From NCBI RefSeq assembly GCF_001665685.1, contig NZ_LZTB01000088.1, forward strand, positions 25,062 to 89,061: DNA of 64,000 nucleotides, written 5' to 3'. Origin of the DNA: Mycobacterium sp. 852013-50091_SCH5140682. GTDB taxonomy: Bacteria; Actinomycetota; Actinomycetes; Mycobacteriales; Mycobacteriaceae. Of the stretch, positions 55,398-63,732 are shown piece by piece. Below the pieces are notes generated by a model. The model had not been told where the DNA came from and searched no databases. It was given only the letters and a program-made list of their open reading frames with translations. Made by a program: the position numbers and the translations under genes. Position 1 is the stretch's first letter. Every line of letters begins with the position of its first letter.

Positions 55398-58394
55398 ATG
55401 GATTTCTCGGCAGTGACCAAACCGGTGGAGCGGTTGCTGGCGACTGCGCAGAACGGGCTCGAGGTGCTGCGCTACGGAGGCCTGGAGACCGGCGCCGTCC
55501 CCTCTCCGTTCCAGATCATCCAGAGCGTGCCGATGTTCAAGCTGCGCCGGTACTTCCCGCCCGACATCCGGCCCGGCGCCGCGGAACCCGGCCCGCCGGT
55601 GCTGATGGTGCACCCGATGATGATGGCCGCCGACATGTGGGACGTGACTCGCGACGAGGGGGCCGTGGGCATCCTGCACAGTGCCGGCATCGACCCGTGG
55701 GTGATCGACTTCGGCTCACCGGACAAGGTCGAGGGCGGGATGCAGCGCAACCTCGCCGACCACGTCGTCGCGCTCAGCGAAGCCATCGACACCATCAAGA
55801 CGGTCACCGGCCGCGATGTGCACCTCGCCGGGTACTCCCAGGGCGGCATGTTCGCGTATCAGACTGCTGCGTACCGTCGGTCGAAGGACATCGCGAGCAT
55901 CATCGCGTTCGGTTCGCCGGTGGACACGCTGGCCGCGCTTCCGATGAACCTGCCGGCCGGTGTCGCCGCCGGTGCCGCCGACTTCATGGCAGATCATGTG
56001 TTCAGCCGGATCGACATTCCGGGTTGGTTGGCCCGCACCGGATTTCAGATGCTCGACCCGATCAAGACCGCTCAGTCCCGGCTGGACTTCTTACTCCAAC
56101 TGCACGACCGTGAGGCGCTGCTGCCGCGCGAACAGCAACGGCGGTTCCTGGCCTCCGAAGGGTGGATCGCCTGGTCGGGCCCGGCCATCTCCGAGCTGCT
56201 CAAGCAGTTCATCGCCCACAACCGCATGATGACCGGCGGCTTCTCCATCCACGGGGATCTCGTGACGCTGTCCGATATCGACTGCCCGGTGCTCGCGGTG
56301 GTCGGTGAGGTCGACGACATCGGCCAGCCGGCGGCGGTCCGGGGCATCAAACGCGCCGCGCCGCAGGCCGACGTGTACGAGTACCTGATTCGCGCCGGGC
56401 ATTTCGGCCTGGTCGTCGGCTCCAAAGCTTCGAATCAGACGTGGCCCACGGTGGCCCAGTGGGTCAAGTGGCTCGACAACGCCGAGGAGATGCCCGACGG
56501 CGTGGTCCCGATGAGCCTGCAGCCCGCCGACCACCCCGAAGGCGGGGTGTCGTTTACGACGCGCGTGACCCACGGCGCCACCGCCGCCACCGAGATGGCA
56601 TTCGGGGTAGCCCGCTCGGCGGCCGAGGCATTGGTGGCGGCCAATAAATCGGCTCGGACCCTGGTCGTCGAGACCGCCCGCACCCTGCCGAGGCTGGCGC
56701 GCCTCGGCCAGGTCAACGACCACACCCGGATCTCGTTGGGCCGCATCATGAGCGAGCAGGCGCGCAACCTTCCCAACGGCGAGGCGCTGCTGTTCGACGG
56801 CCGGGTGCACACCTACGAGGCGGTCGACCGCCGCATCAACAACGTGGTCCGCGGCCTGATCGACGTCGGGGTGCGCCAGGGCGCGCACGTCGGCGTGCTG
56901 ATGGAGACGCGACCCAGCGCGTTGGTGGCCATCGCCGCGCTGTCGCGCCTGGGTGCCGTGGCCGTGTTGATGCCGCCCGACGTCGATCTGGCGGAGGCTG
57001 CGCGGCTGGGCGGGGTGTCGGAGATCATCGCGGACCCGAGCCACCTTGATGCGGCCCGGCGGCTGGAAACCCGCGTCCTCGTGCTGGGTGGCGGCGAGAA
57101 CCGCGATCTGCATCTGCCCGAGGACTCCGACGTCATCGACATGGAGAAGATCAACCCCGATGTGGTCGAGCTGCCCGGCTGGTACCGGTCCAACCCCGGC
57201 CTGGCGCGCGATCTGGCATTCGTCGCGTTCACCACGGTCGCCGGCGAACTCGTCGCTCGACAGATCACCAACTTCCGATGGGCGCTGTCGGCGTTCGGCA
57301 CCGCGTCGGCGGCCAACCTCGGCCGCGGGGACACGGTGTACTGCCTGACGCCGCTGCATCACCAGTCGGGGCTGCTGGTCGCTCTCGGCGGGGCAGTCGT
57401 GGGCGGCTCGCGCATCGCGCTGTCGCGCGGCCTGCAGCCCGACCGGTTCCTCCAGGAGATCCGCCAATACGGCGTCACCGTGGTGTCCTACACCTGGGCG
57501 ATGCTGCGCGAGGTCATCGACGACCCGTCGTTCTCCCTCGTCGGCTCGCATCCGGTACGGCTGTTCATCGGCTCCGGCATGCCCGCCGGGCTGTGGAAGC
57601 GGGTGGTCGAGATATTCGAGCCCGCACAAGTGGTGGAGTTCTTCGCGACCACCGACGGGCAGGCGGTGCTGGCCAACGTGTCCGGCGCCAAGATCGGCAG
57701 CAAGGGCCGGCCGCTGCCCGGTGCCGGGCACATCGAGCTCGCCGCCTACGACGCCGACGACGATCTCATCCTCGAGGACGAGCAGGGCTTCGTCCGCAAG
57801 GCCGAACCCAACGAGGTCGGCGTGCTGCTGGCCCATCCGCGTGGGCCGGTCGATCCGACCGCCGCCGTCAAGCGCGGCGTCTTCGCGCCGGCCGACACGT
57901 GGGTGTCCACCGAATTCCTGTTCCGTCGCGACGAGGACGGCGACTACTGGCAGGTGGACAACCGCAGCGCCGTGATCCACACCGATCGCGGACCGGTCTA
58001 CGGCACTCCGATCAGCGACGCCGTGGGACGCCTCGACGCCGTCGACCTCGCCGTGACCTACGGCGTCGACCTTGCCGGCCAGCAGGTGGCCGTCACCGCT
58101 CTGGCCCTGCGCCCGGGCGGCAGCATCCCCACCGCCGATCTCACGCACGCGCTCGCGGACCTGCCCGTGGGCAACCCGCCGGACTTCGTGCACGTGGTCG
58201 CCGACATGAAGCTCGGCGCGTCGTACCGGCCGATGGCGGGCCCGCTGCAGGCCGCGGGGGTCCCGAAACCGGCCCGCCGTAACTCCTGGTACTTCGATCC
58301 CGATACCCAGACGTACAAGACGCTGACCGTGGCCGTATGGACCGAACTGACCGCAGGACAGGGCGAGCCCGATACGGCTGCCGATCCGTCCTAG
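55398..58394 (+). CDS. fused alpha/beta-hydrolase and acyl-CoA-synthetase-like protein (Rv1683-type)
   Basis: Two-domain protein of 998 residues, the length of Rv1683. Residues about 1-360 form a PhaC-like alpha/beta hydrolase with nucleophile Ser147 in GYSQGG, acid in GEVDD and His in RAGHFG. Residues about 450-990 resemble an AMP-binding acyl-CoA synthetase, but the usual TSGTTGxPK loop is replaced by FTTVAGELVARQ and the YGxTE motif by FFATTDG, so adenylation is doubtful. A role in storage-lipid turnover has been proposed for Rv1683. ATG at 55398 has GGGGAG upstream. It diverges from the ABC-F gene. Confidence 0.88.
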   Translation: MDFSAVTKPVERLLATAQNGLEVLRYGGLETGAVPSPFQIIQSVPMFKLRRYFPPDIRPGAAEPGPPVLMVHPMMMAADMWDVTRDEGAVGILHSAGIDPWVIDFGSPDKVEGGMQRNLADHVVALSEAIDTIKTVTGRDVHLAGYSQGGMFAYQTAAYRRSKDIASIIAFGSPVDTLAALPMNLPAGVAAGAADFMADHVFSRIDIPGWLARTGFQMLDPIKTAQSRLDFLLQLHDREALLPREQQRRFLASEGWIAWSGPAISELLKQFIAHNRMMTGGFSIHGDLVTLSDIDCPVLAVVGEVDDIGQPAAVRGIKRAAPQADVYEYLIRAGHFGLVVGSKASNQTWPTVAQWVKWLDNAEEMPDGVVPMSLQPADHPEGGVSFTTRVTHGATAATEMAFGVARSAAEALVAANKSARTLVVETARTLPRLARLGQVNDHTRISLGRIMSEQARNLPNGEALLFDGRVHTYEAVDRRINNVVRGLIDVGVRQGAHVGVLMETRPSALVAIAALSRLGAVAVLMPPDVDLAEAARLGGVSEIIADPSHLDAARRLETRVLVLGGGENRDLHLPEDSDVIDMEKINPDVVELPGWYRSNPGLARDLAFVAFTTVAGELVARQITNFRWALSAFGTASAANLGRGDTVYCLTPLHHQSGLLVALGGAVVGGSRIALSRGLQPDRFLQEIRQYGVTVVSYTWAMLREVIDDPSFSLVGSHPVRLFIGSGMPAGLWKRVVEIFEPAQVVEFFATTDGQAVLANVSGAKIGSKGRPLPGAGHIELAAYDADDDLILEDEQGFVRKAEPNEVGVLLAHPRGPVDPTAAVKRGVFAPADTWVSTEFLFRRDEDGDYWQVDNRSAVIHTDRGPVYGTPISDAVGRLDAVDLAVTYGVDLAGQQVAVTALALRPGGSIPTADLTHALADLPVGNPPDFVHVVADMKLGASYRPMAGPLQAAGVPKPARRNSWYFDPDTQTYKTLTVAVWTELTAGQGEPDTAADPS

Positions 58395-58453
58395 CAGCCG
58401 TATCGTCGGAGCCCTGTTAGGCTCCGCCAAGCGGCGCACCGACTGGAGGATTG

Positions 58454-59008
58454 ATGACATCGCAGACGAGCGGAAACCGTTGGCGGCGGACCGTCACCGG
58501 CGCGGTGGCCGGTAGTGCACTCGCCGCAGGCTTGCTGGCAGGCGTAGCAGCGCCGGTCGCCCTCGCCGATCCAGCGGCCGACGCCAATGCGAACGCGGCG
58601 GCGACGGCGGACACGCCACCGGCCCCGCAGATGACGGCCGACGAGGCGCTCGCCATCATCGATAAGGAATACGACACCGGCTCAGGTGGCGGCCAGATCT
58701 CCCAGCTGATCCACTCGGTCTTGCAGTTGCGGGCGCAGGGCTTCAAACCGTCGAACGCCAACCGCGATGCCATCGTCGCGGCGCTCGACAAGAAACCCGA
58801 CCAGATGCCGCTGATCGACGCGCTCAAGAACACGCTGTCATATCAGCGCAAGTTGCAGGCCAGGTCCAACGGCTCGCAGTCCTCCGGAGGTATCTCCGCG
58901 GGCATCAACCAGACGGGCCCCGGCCAGGTGCCCATTCCGGGTGCGCCGGGTACTCCGGGCATCTCGCTGGGCCCCAACAACTCCGGCATCAACGTCCCGG
59001 TCGGCTGA
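58454..59008 (+). CDS. secreted protein, unknown function
   Basis: Protein of 184 residues with a signal peptide: basic start (NRWRRTV), hydrophobic core GAVAGSALAAGLLAGVAAPV and likely cleavage after ALA near residue 38. The mature part has an Ala-rich acidic linker, a helical central domain (MTADEALAIIDKEYD to LSYQRKLQAR) and a Gly/Pro-rich tail GAPGTPGISLGPN. I do not recognise a family. ATG at 58454 has GGAGGA 4 bases upstream. Probably a small cell-wall protein. Confidence 0.75.
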   Translation: MTSQTSGNRWRRTVTGAVAGSALAAGLLAGVAAPVALADPAADANANAAATADTPPAPQMTADEALAIIDKEYDTGSGGGQISQLIHSVLQLRAQGFKPSNANRDAIVAALDKKPDQMPLIDALKNTLSYQRKLQARSNGSQSSGGISAGINQTGPGQVPIPGAPGTPGISLGPNNSGINVPVG

Positions 59009-59011
59009 TCG

Positions 59012-59227
59012 GTGATCGACGAAAAGCTCCTCAAGATCCTGGTGTGCCCGCAGGACCGCGGGCCCCTATTGCTCGCCGGTAATGACTGGCTGTACAACGC
59101 GCGGTTGCGGCGGGCCTACCGCATCGCCGACGGTATTCCGGTCTTGCTCGTCGATGAGGCCGTCGAGGTCGACGACGCCGAGCACGAGCGGTTGTTGGCG
59201 CTGGCCGGCTCACCCGAGGCCGGGTAG
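59012..59227 (+). CDS. Trm112-family small protein (Rv1684-type)
   Basis: Protein of 71 residues. The start LLKILVCPQDRGPLLL resembles bacterial Trm112-like zinc-ribbon proteins, but only one Cys (LVCP) is visible, so zinc binding is unlikely. NARLRRAYRIADGIPVLLVDEA is the family signature. Some Trm112 proteins activate methyltransferases. GTG start 3 bases after the secreted-protein stop; its 3' end overlaps the convergent TetR gene by 18 bases. Confidence 0.88.
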   Translation: MIDEKLLKILVCPQDRGPLLLAGNDWLYNARLRRAYRIADGIPVLLVDEAVEVDDAEHERLLALAGSPEAG

Positions 59228-59815
59228 TTCCCCGGTCAGGTACCGCTGCAGGTTGGGGCCGATGGTCTCGGCGACCTGCTCGACTGACAGTGATTTGAAC
59301 GGCTCCAGCTCCAGGATGTAACGCGCCATCACCACACCGACGAGCTGGGATGCCACGAACTGCACCCGGGTCCGGCCGCTGCCCGGTGGGCTGTCGACGC
59401 GGGGTCCGACCTCGCCGACGATGATGTCCTGCAAGAAGGTCCGCAGCAGCGAGACCTCGCTGCCCGCCAGGATCGAGCGCAATGTGGCGATCAGCCCTTT
59501 GCCCATCTCGGAATCCCAGAGCGGCAACAGAATTGTGGGCAGCGTGTGGCCGAGCTGCTCGATCGGAACGTCCCGCAGCGGTCCGATCACGGTCATCGGA
59601 TCGATCGGAATGTGGATCGCGGCGGCGAACAGTTGCGTCTTGGTGCCGAAGTAGTGGTGGACCAACGCGGGGTCCACCCCGGCGTCGGTGGCGATCGCCC
59701 GGATCGATGTCTTGTCGATTCCGTTGCGCGCGAACAACTCCCGCGCACTGGCGAGGATTCGTTCCCGGGTGTCGGACGGTCCTGGTGGCCGTCCTGGTCG
59801 TTTGCGTTCGCTCAT
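59210..59815 (-). CDS. TetR-family transcriptional regulator (Rv1685c-type)
   Basis: Protein of 201 residues. The N-terminal HTH has TRERILASARELFARNG, TSIRAIATDAGVDPALVHHYFGTK, the classic TetR pattern; the C-terminal half is a helical ligand domain. It is the last gene of an operon with an ABC-2 exporter, overlapping the permease stop by 4 bases, and probably controls that exporter in response to its substrate. Confidence 0.93.
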   Translation of the reverse strand: MSERKRPGRPPGPSDTRERILASARELFARNGIDKTSIRAIATDAGVDPALVHHYFGTKTQLFAAAIHIPIDPMTVIGPLRDVPIEQLGHTLPTILLPLWDSEMGKGLIATLRSILAGSEVSLLRTFLQDIIVGEVGPRVDSPPGSGRTRVQFVASQLVGVVMARYILELEPFKSLSVEQVAETIGPNLQRYLTGELPGLG

Positions 59816-60639
59816 GGCGTCCGTCGTCGCAGGGTCGCCGCCGCCAGACCCAGCGCCACGGCGGCGAACCCCACCACCACGGCGATGTCCCGCGCCGCGA
59901 CGGCCGTGAGGTCCGGATGGGAGCCGACCTGCTGCAGCGCCTCGAGCGCATAGCTGGCCGGCAGTACGTTGCTGATCCACTGCAGCCATTCGGGCAGCGC
60001 CTCGCGAGGCACGATGATGCCGCACAACAGCAACTGCGGCACGATCACCACCGGCATGAACTGCACGGCCTGGAACTCTGTGCGCGCGAACGCGCTGCAC
60101 AACAGGCCCAATCCGACGCCGAGCACAGCGTTGATGATGGCGATGAGGAATACCAGCAGCGGGCTGCCCGCGGTGCTGAAGCCGAGGAACCAGAATGCGA
60201 CGACGCACGCCAAGCTCGCCTGCGCTGCGGCCGCGATCGAGAACGCGGTGCCGTAGGCGGCGAGCAGGTCGAACCGGCGCAACGGGGTGGTCAGGATCCG
60301 TTCGAGGGTCCCCGAAACCCGTTCGCGCTGCATGGTGATCGAGGTGATCAGGAACATCACCACCAGGGGGAACACCCCGAGCATGATCAGGCAGGCGTTG
60401 TTGAACGGATTCGGTGCGCCCGGCCGGTGCGGGGCGTCGTGGAACATGAAGTACATCAGGGTGATGACCAGGCTCGGCACTACAAGGATCATCGCCACGC
60501 TGCGGTGATCGGCGGCGAGCTGGCGCAGAATCCGGCCGGTCGTGGCGAGGTAGGCCTGCGGGCTGAGCCTGCTGCGTTGGGTCAGGCCGCGGTGCGCTGC
60601 CGGATGACGGTCAGAAACGCTTCCTCCAGAGATGTGCAT
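59812..60639 (-). CDS. ABC-2 type transporter permease (Rv1686c-type)
   Basis: Integral membrane protein of up to 275 residues with about six helices. The MQRERVSGTLERILTTPLRR loop and LLLCGIIVPREALPEWLQWIS are typical of ABC-2 exporters of the drug or lipid type. ATG at 60639 would overlap the ATPase gene by 58 bases; a CTG at 60585 overlapping its TGA would remove 18 residues. The start is therefore unsure. Exported compound unknown. Confidence 0.88.
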   Translation of the reverse strand: MHISGGSVSDRHPAAHRGLTQRSRLSPQAYLATTGRILRQLAADHRSVAMILVVPSLVITLMYFMFHDAPHRPGAPNPFNNACLIMLGVFPLVVMFLITSITMQRERVSGTLERILTTPLRRFDLLAAYGTAFSIAAAAQASLACVVAFWFLGFSTAGSPLLVFLIAIINAVLGVGLGLLCSAFARTEFQAVQFMPVVIVPQLLLCGIIVPREALPEWLQWISNVLPASYALEALQQVGSHPDLTAVAARDIAVVVGFAAVALGLAAATLRRRTP

Positions 60640-61328
60640 GACGTGTCCTTCCGGAGTTGGGCCGGGGTGGTGTGGGCGAGCAGGCGCCCTTCGCGCATCA
60701 GGAGCAGGTCACCGCAATGGTCGGCCTCGTCCATGACGTGGCTGGAGACCAGCAGCGTGGCTCCGCGCCGGGACAGCTCGCGGAACTGCTCCCAGAGTTC
60801 GACGCGCAGCACGGGATCGAGGCCGACGGTGGGTTCGTCCAGGACGAGCAGCTCAGGGTCTGCGACCAGCGCGCAGGCCAGCGATGCGCGGGTGCGTTGA
60901 CCGCCGGACAAATTGCCGCAGTACGCGGTTCGGTGGTCGTGCAGGCCCACCGCCTGAACCGCCTCATCGGCGGCTTTGACGGTGGTGCCGTACAGAGCGG
61001 CGAAATAGCGGACGTTGTCGATGACCCGAAGGTCGTCGTAGATGGTCGGATCCTGCGTGACGTAACCGACCCGGTGGCGCAGCGGAGCACTGCCTGCGGG
61101 GTGTCCCAGCACAGTCACCGATCCGGAGGCGACGATCTGGGTGCCGACGACGCACCGCATCAACGTTGTTTTTCCGCAGCCCGAGGGCCCGAGCAGGCCG
61201 GTGATCGTGCCACGCGCGATCTGCACCGTGACGTCGCGCAGCGCCGGCCGCTTGCCACGAACCACGTTCAGCCCGTCGATGTCGACAGCCGGCGAGGATC
61301 GGAATTCATCAGCCGATGAAGTCATCAT
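60582..61328 (-). CDS. ABC transporter ATP-binding protein (Rv1687c-type)
   Basis: ATPase of 248 residues energising the ABC-2 permease. Walker A GPSGCGKTT, Q-loop YVTQDPT, signature LSGGQRTRASLA, Walker B LLVLDEPTVGLD and the H-loop VSSHVMDEA are complete. Two adjacent ATG codons (61328 and 61325) can serve as start. First gene of the minus operon ATPase-permease-TetR, divergent from mpg. Confidence 0.93.
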   Translation of the reverse strand: MMTSSADEFRSSPAVDIDGLNVVRGKRPALRDVTVQIARGTITGLLGPSGCGKTTLMRCVVGTQIVASGSVTVLGHPAGSAPLRHRVGYVTQDPTIYDDLRVIDNVRYFAALYGTTVKAADEAVQAVGLHDHRTAYCGNLSGGQRTRASLACALVADPELLVLDEPTVGLDPVLRVELWEQFRELSRRGATLLVSSHVMDEADHCGDLLLMREGRLLAHTTPAQLRKDTSCTSLEEAFLTVIRQRTAA

Positions 61329-61397
61329 GTAATGAATATCCACCCGGGCACGGGCCTGTGTCAACGGCGTGCGGCGCGGCAGTGCAGAATCGCTCGG

Positions 61398-62009
61398 GTG
61401 GGCGCCGAACGACTGGTAGGGGACCCCGTCGCGGCAGCCCGTCGGCTGCTCGGTGCCCAGCTCAGCGGACGTGGCGTCGAGGCGACGATCGTCGAGGTCG
61501 AGGCCTACGGCGGCCCGCCAGACGGGCCCTGGCCGGACGCCGCATCCCACTCCTTCCGCGGTCCGCGGGGCCGCAACCTGGTGATGTACGGCCCGCCCGG
61601 GCGGCTCTACACCTACCGCAGCCACGGCATCCACGTGTGCGCCAACGTGGTGTGCGGTTACAACGGGGTCGCAGGCGCGGTGCTGTTGCGGGCGGCAGCC
61701 ATCACCGGGGGAGTGGCGCAGGCCCAAGACCGCCGGGGCGCCGCGGTGACACCATCGGCGTTGGCCCGAGGACCCGGCAATCTGTGTTCGGCACTCGGAA
61801 TCATCATGGAGGACAACGGAATCGATCTGTTCGACGAGAGCAGTCCGGTCCGGCTGCGGCTCGCTGCTCAGCACGCGGCGGTCGACGGGCCGCGCGTCGG
61901 TGTCAGCGTGGCGGCAGACCGACCCTGGCGATTCTGGCTGAAGGGACACCGTGAGGTGTCGGCGTACCGGAGAAGCCCGCGGGCACCCGCACCCGGCGGC
62001 AGCGACTGA
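61398..62009 (+). CDS. mpg: 3-methyladenine DNA glycosylase (AAG/MPG family)
   Basis: Removes alkylated purines in base-excision repair; 203 residues. Visible are RRLLGAQLSGRGV, the catalytic Glu in IVEVEAYGG, SHSFRGP, the YTYRSHGIHVCANVVCG strand and ALARGPGNLCSALGI. GTG at 61398 is preferred to a longer start at 61332 because it fits family length and a CAGAAT box lies just before it, suggesting a leaderless transcript. It precedes tyrS as in M. tuberculosis. Confidence 0.93.
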   Translation: MGAERLVGDPVAAARRLLGAQLSGRGVEATIVEVEAYGGPPDGPWPDAASHSFRGPRGRNLVMYGPPGRLYTYRSHGIHVCANVVCGYNGVAGAVLLRAAAITGGVAQAQDRRGAAVTPSALARGPGNLCSALGIIMEDNGIDLFDESSPVRLRLAAQHAAVDGPRVGVSVAADRPWRFWLKGHREVSAYRRSPRAPAPGGSD

Positions 62010-62053
62010 TCGCCGGACGGTGGAGCGATGCGCCGATGCGGCATGATCTCCCT

Positions 62054-63340
62054 ATGTCAACGGACATCCTGGAGGAGCTGGACTGGCGCGGACTCATCGC
62101 GCAATCGACCGACCGTGATGCACTGGCCGAGGATCTGGCCAACGGTCCGGTGACCGTGTACTCCGGCTTCGATCCCACCGCGCCGAGCTTGCATGCCGGG
62201 CATTTGGTGCCGTTGCTGACATTGCGCCGCTTCCAGCAGGCAGGCCACCGGCCCATCGTCTTGGCCGGCGGCGCCACGGGGATGATCGGTGACCCGCGGG
62301 AAACCGGGGAACGAACCCTCAACACCGCCGACACGGTGGCCGACTGGGCCGGCCGCATCCGTGGCCAGCTGGAGAGGTTTGTCGAGTTCAACGACTCCCC
62401 GACCGGTGCGATCGTCGAAAACAACCTGAACTGGACCGGCGAGTTGTCGGCCATCGAGTTTCTCCGAGATATCGGCAAGTACTTCTCGGTCAATGTGATG
62501 CTCGACCGGGACACCGTCCGACGCCGTCTCGAAGGCGACGGCATCTCCTACACGGAGTTCAGCTACATGTTGTTGCAGGCCAACGACTACGTCGAACTTC
62601 ACCAACGGCACGGCTGCGCGTTGCAGATCGGTGGCTCTGACCAGTGGGGAAACATCGTCGCCGGGGCCCGGCTCGTGCGCCAGAAACTCGGGGCGACAGT
62701 GCATGCCATGACGACGCCGCTTGTCACCGACTCCGAAGGCAAGAAGTTCGGCAAGTCCACCGGTGGCGGAAATCTCTGGCTCGACCCCGAGCTGACCAGC
62801 CCGTATGCCTGGTACCAGTACTTCGTCAATGCGGCCGACGCCGATGTGGTGCGGTACCTGCGGTGGTTCACGTTCCTGTCCGCCGAGGAACTTGCCGAGC
62901 TCGACGAAGCCACCCGGACCCGTGCGCACGAGCGCGCCGCACAGAGGAGGTTGGCGCGTGAGTTGACGACGCTCGTCCACGGCGAAGCGGCGACCCGAGC
63001 CGTCGAACTCGCCAGCCAGGCGCTGTTCGGGCGTGGCGAGCTGACGGATCTCGACGAGTCCACGCTGTCCGCGGCTCTGCGGGAGGCGAGTAGCGGACAG
63101 GTCGCCGAATTGAAGCCCGGCGGTGCCGACACGATCACCGATTTGTTGGTGGCGAGTGGACTGGCGGCAAGTAAGGGAGCCGCGCGACGCAACGTCGCCG
63201 AAGGTGGCGTGTACGTCAACAACATCCGTATTGAAAGTGACGAGTGGGTACCACAGGCCGCCGACTTTTTGCATGACCGTTGGCTGGTGTTGCGACGTGG
63301 CAAGCGCAACATTGCCGGTGTCGAGCGCGTCGGGGCGTAG
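62054..63340 (+). CDS. tyrS: tyrosyl-tRNA synthetase
   Basis: Class I synthetase of 428 residues. HIGH motif is HAGH in PTAPSLHAGHLVPL; KMSKS is KFGKS in EGKKFGKSTGG; tyrosine site YSGFDP and GGSDQWGNI. The C-terminal S4 RNA-binding domain has SKGAARRNVAEGGVYVNN. ATG at 62054 is chosen as it matches the family start. No terminator lies between it and the rrn promoter 53 bases downstream. Confidence 0.97.
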   Translation: MSTDILEELDWRGLIAQSTDRDALAEDLANGPVTVYSGFDPTAPSLHAGHLVPLLTLRRFQQAGHRPIVLAGGATGMIGDPRETGERTLNTADTVADWAGRIRGQLERFVEFNDSPTGAIVENNLNWTGELSAIEFLRDIGKYFSVNVMLDRDTVRRRLEGDGISYTEFSYMLLQANDYVELHQRHGCALQIGGSDQWGNIVAGARLVRQKLGATVHAMTTPLVTDSEGKKFGKSTGGGNLWLDPELTSPYAWYQYFVNAADADVVRYLRWFTFLSAEELAELDEATRTRAHERAAQRRLARELTTLVHGEAATRAVELASQALFGRGELTDLDESTLSAALREASSGQVAELKPGGADTITDLLVASGLAASKGAARRNVAEGGVYVNNIRIESDEWVPQAADFLHDRWLVLRRGKRNIAGVERVGA

Positions 63341-63393
63341 CCTGCCGGTTCCCGGGCCTCTGACCTGCAGTGTTGTGGGGGCGACCTGGGAAT

Positions 63394-63422
63394 TTGACTC
63401 GTTGTTGGCCCTGGCGTAACTT
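63394..63422 (+). promoter_or_regulatory. rrnB promoter
   Basis: -35 TTGACT (63394-63399), 17-base spacer, -10 TAACTT (63417-63422); transcription should start near 63429. The 392-base gap from tyrS to 16S rRNA holds this promoter, two leader hairpins and a conserved leader box, and no gene. Confidence 0.85.
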
Positions 63423-63481
63423 ATTCCAAGTCGGAGCGACACGGTCTGAGGCCGGGGAGTGAAGACAAAGTCCGAGTGAGT

Positions 63482-63540
63482 CTCCCACTTTGGTGGGGGT
63501 TTCTTACTGTCCGCCCTTAGTTTCGCGGCTTTTGGCCGCG
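63482..63540 (+). promoter_or_regulatory. two hairpins in the rrnB leader
   Basis: Hairpin 1 pairs 63482-63488 with 63493-63499 (CTCCCAC with GTGGGGG, one G-T) and is followed by a T-rich TTTCTT, like an intrinsic terminator. Hairpin 2 pairs CGCGGC (63524-63529) with GCCGCG (63535-63540). They lie about 55 and 95 bases after the start of transcription. Confidence 0.65.
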
Positions 63541-63564
63541 GGATGACTGTGCGGTTGGCTCGGG

Positions 63565-63600
63565 TGTGTTGTTTGAGAACTCAATAGTGTGTTTGGTGGT
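63565..63600 (+). promoter_or_regulatory. conserved mycobacterial rrn leader box
   Basis: The stretch around GTTTGAGAACTCAATAGTG matches the leader sequence shared by mycobacterial rrn operons, where antitermination and RNA-processing signals reside. The following T-rich segment to 63732 contains no reading frame of note. Confidence 0.7.
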
Positions 63601-63732
63601 TTTTGTTTGTTGTTTTTTGGTTGCATTCTTTTCCCGTTTAGGGTGTGACCTGTTTTTTTGATGCCAGTTTTGGTGTCGTTTTGTTAGGTCGGATTTTTCT
63701 GAACTGTTTTGCTTTCGGGTTTGTCCCGGGGT

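Noticed and set aside
56091..58460. 789-codon open frame antisense to the lipase/synthetase fusion
   Set aside because: Third-position GC artefact opposite a certain gene.
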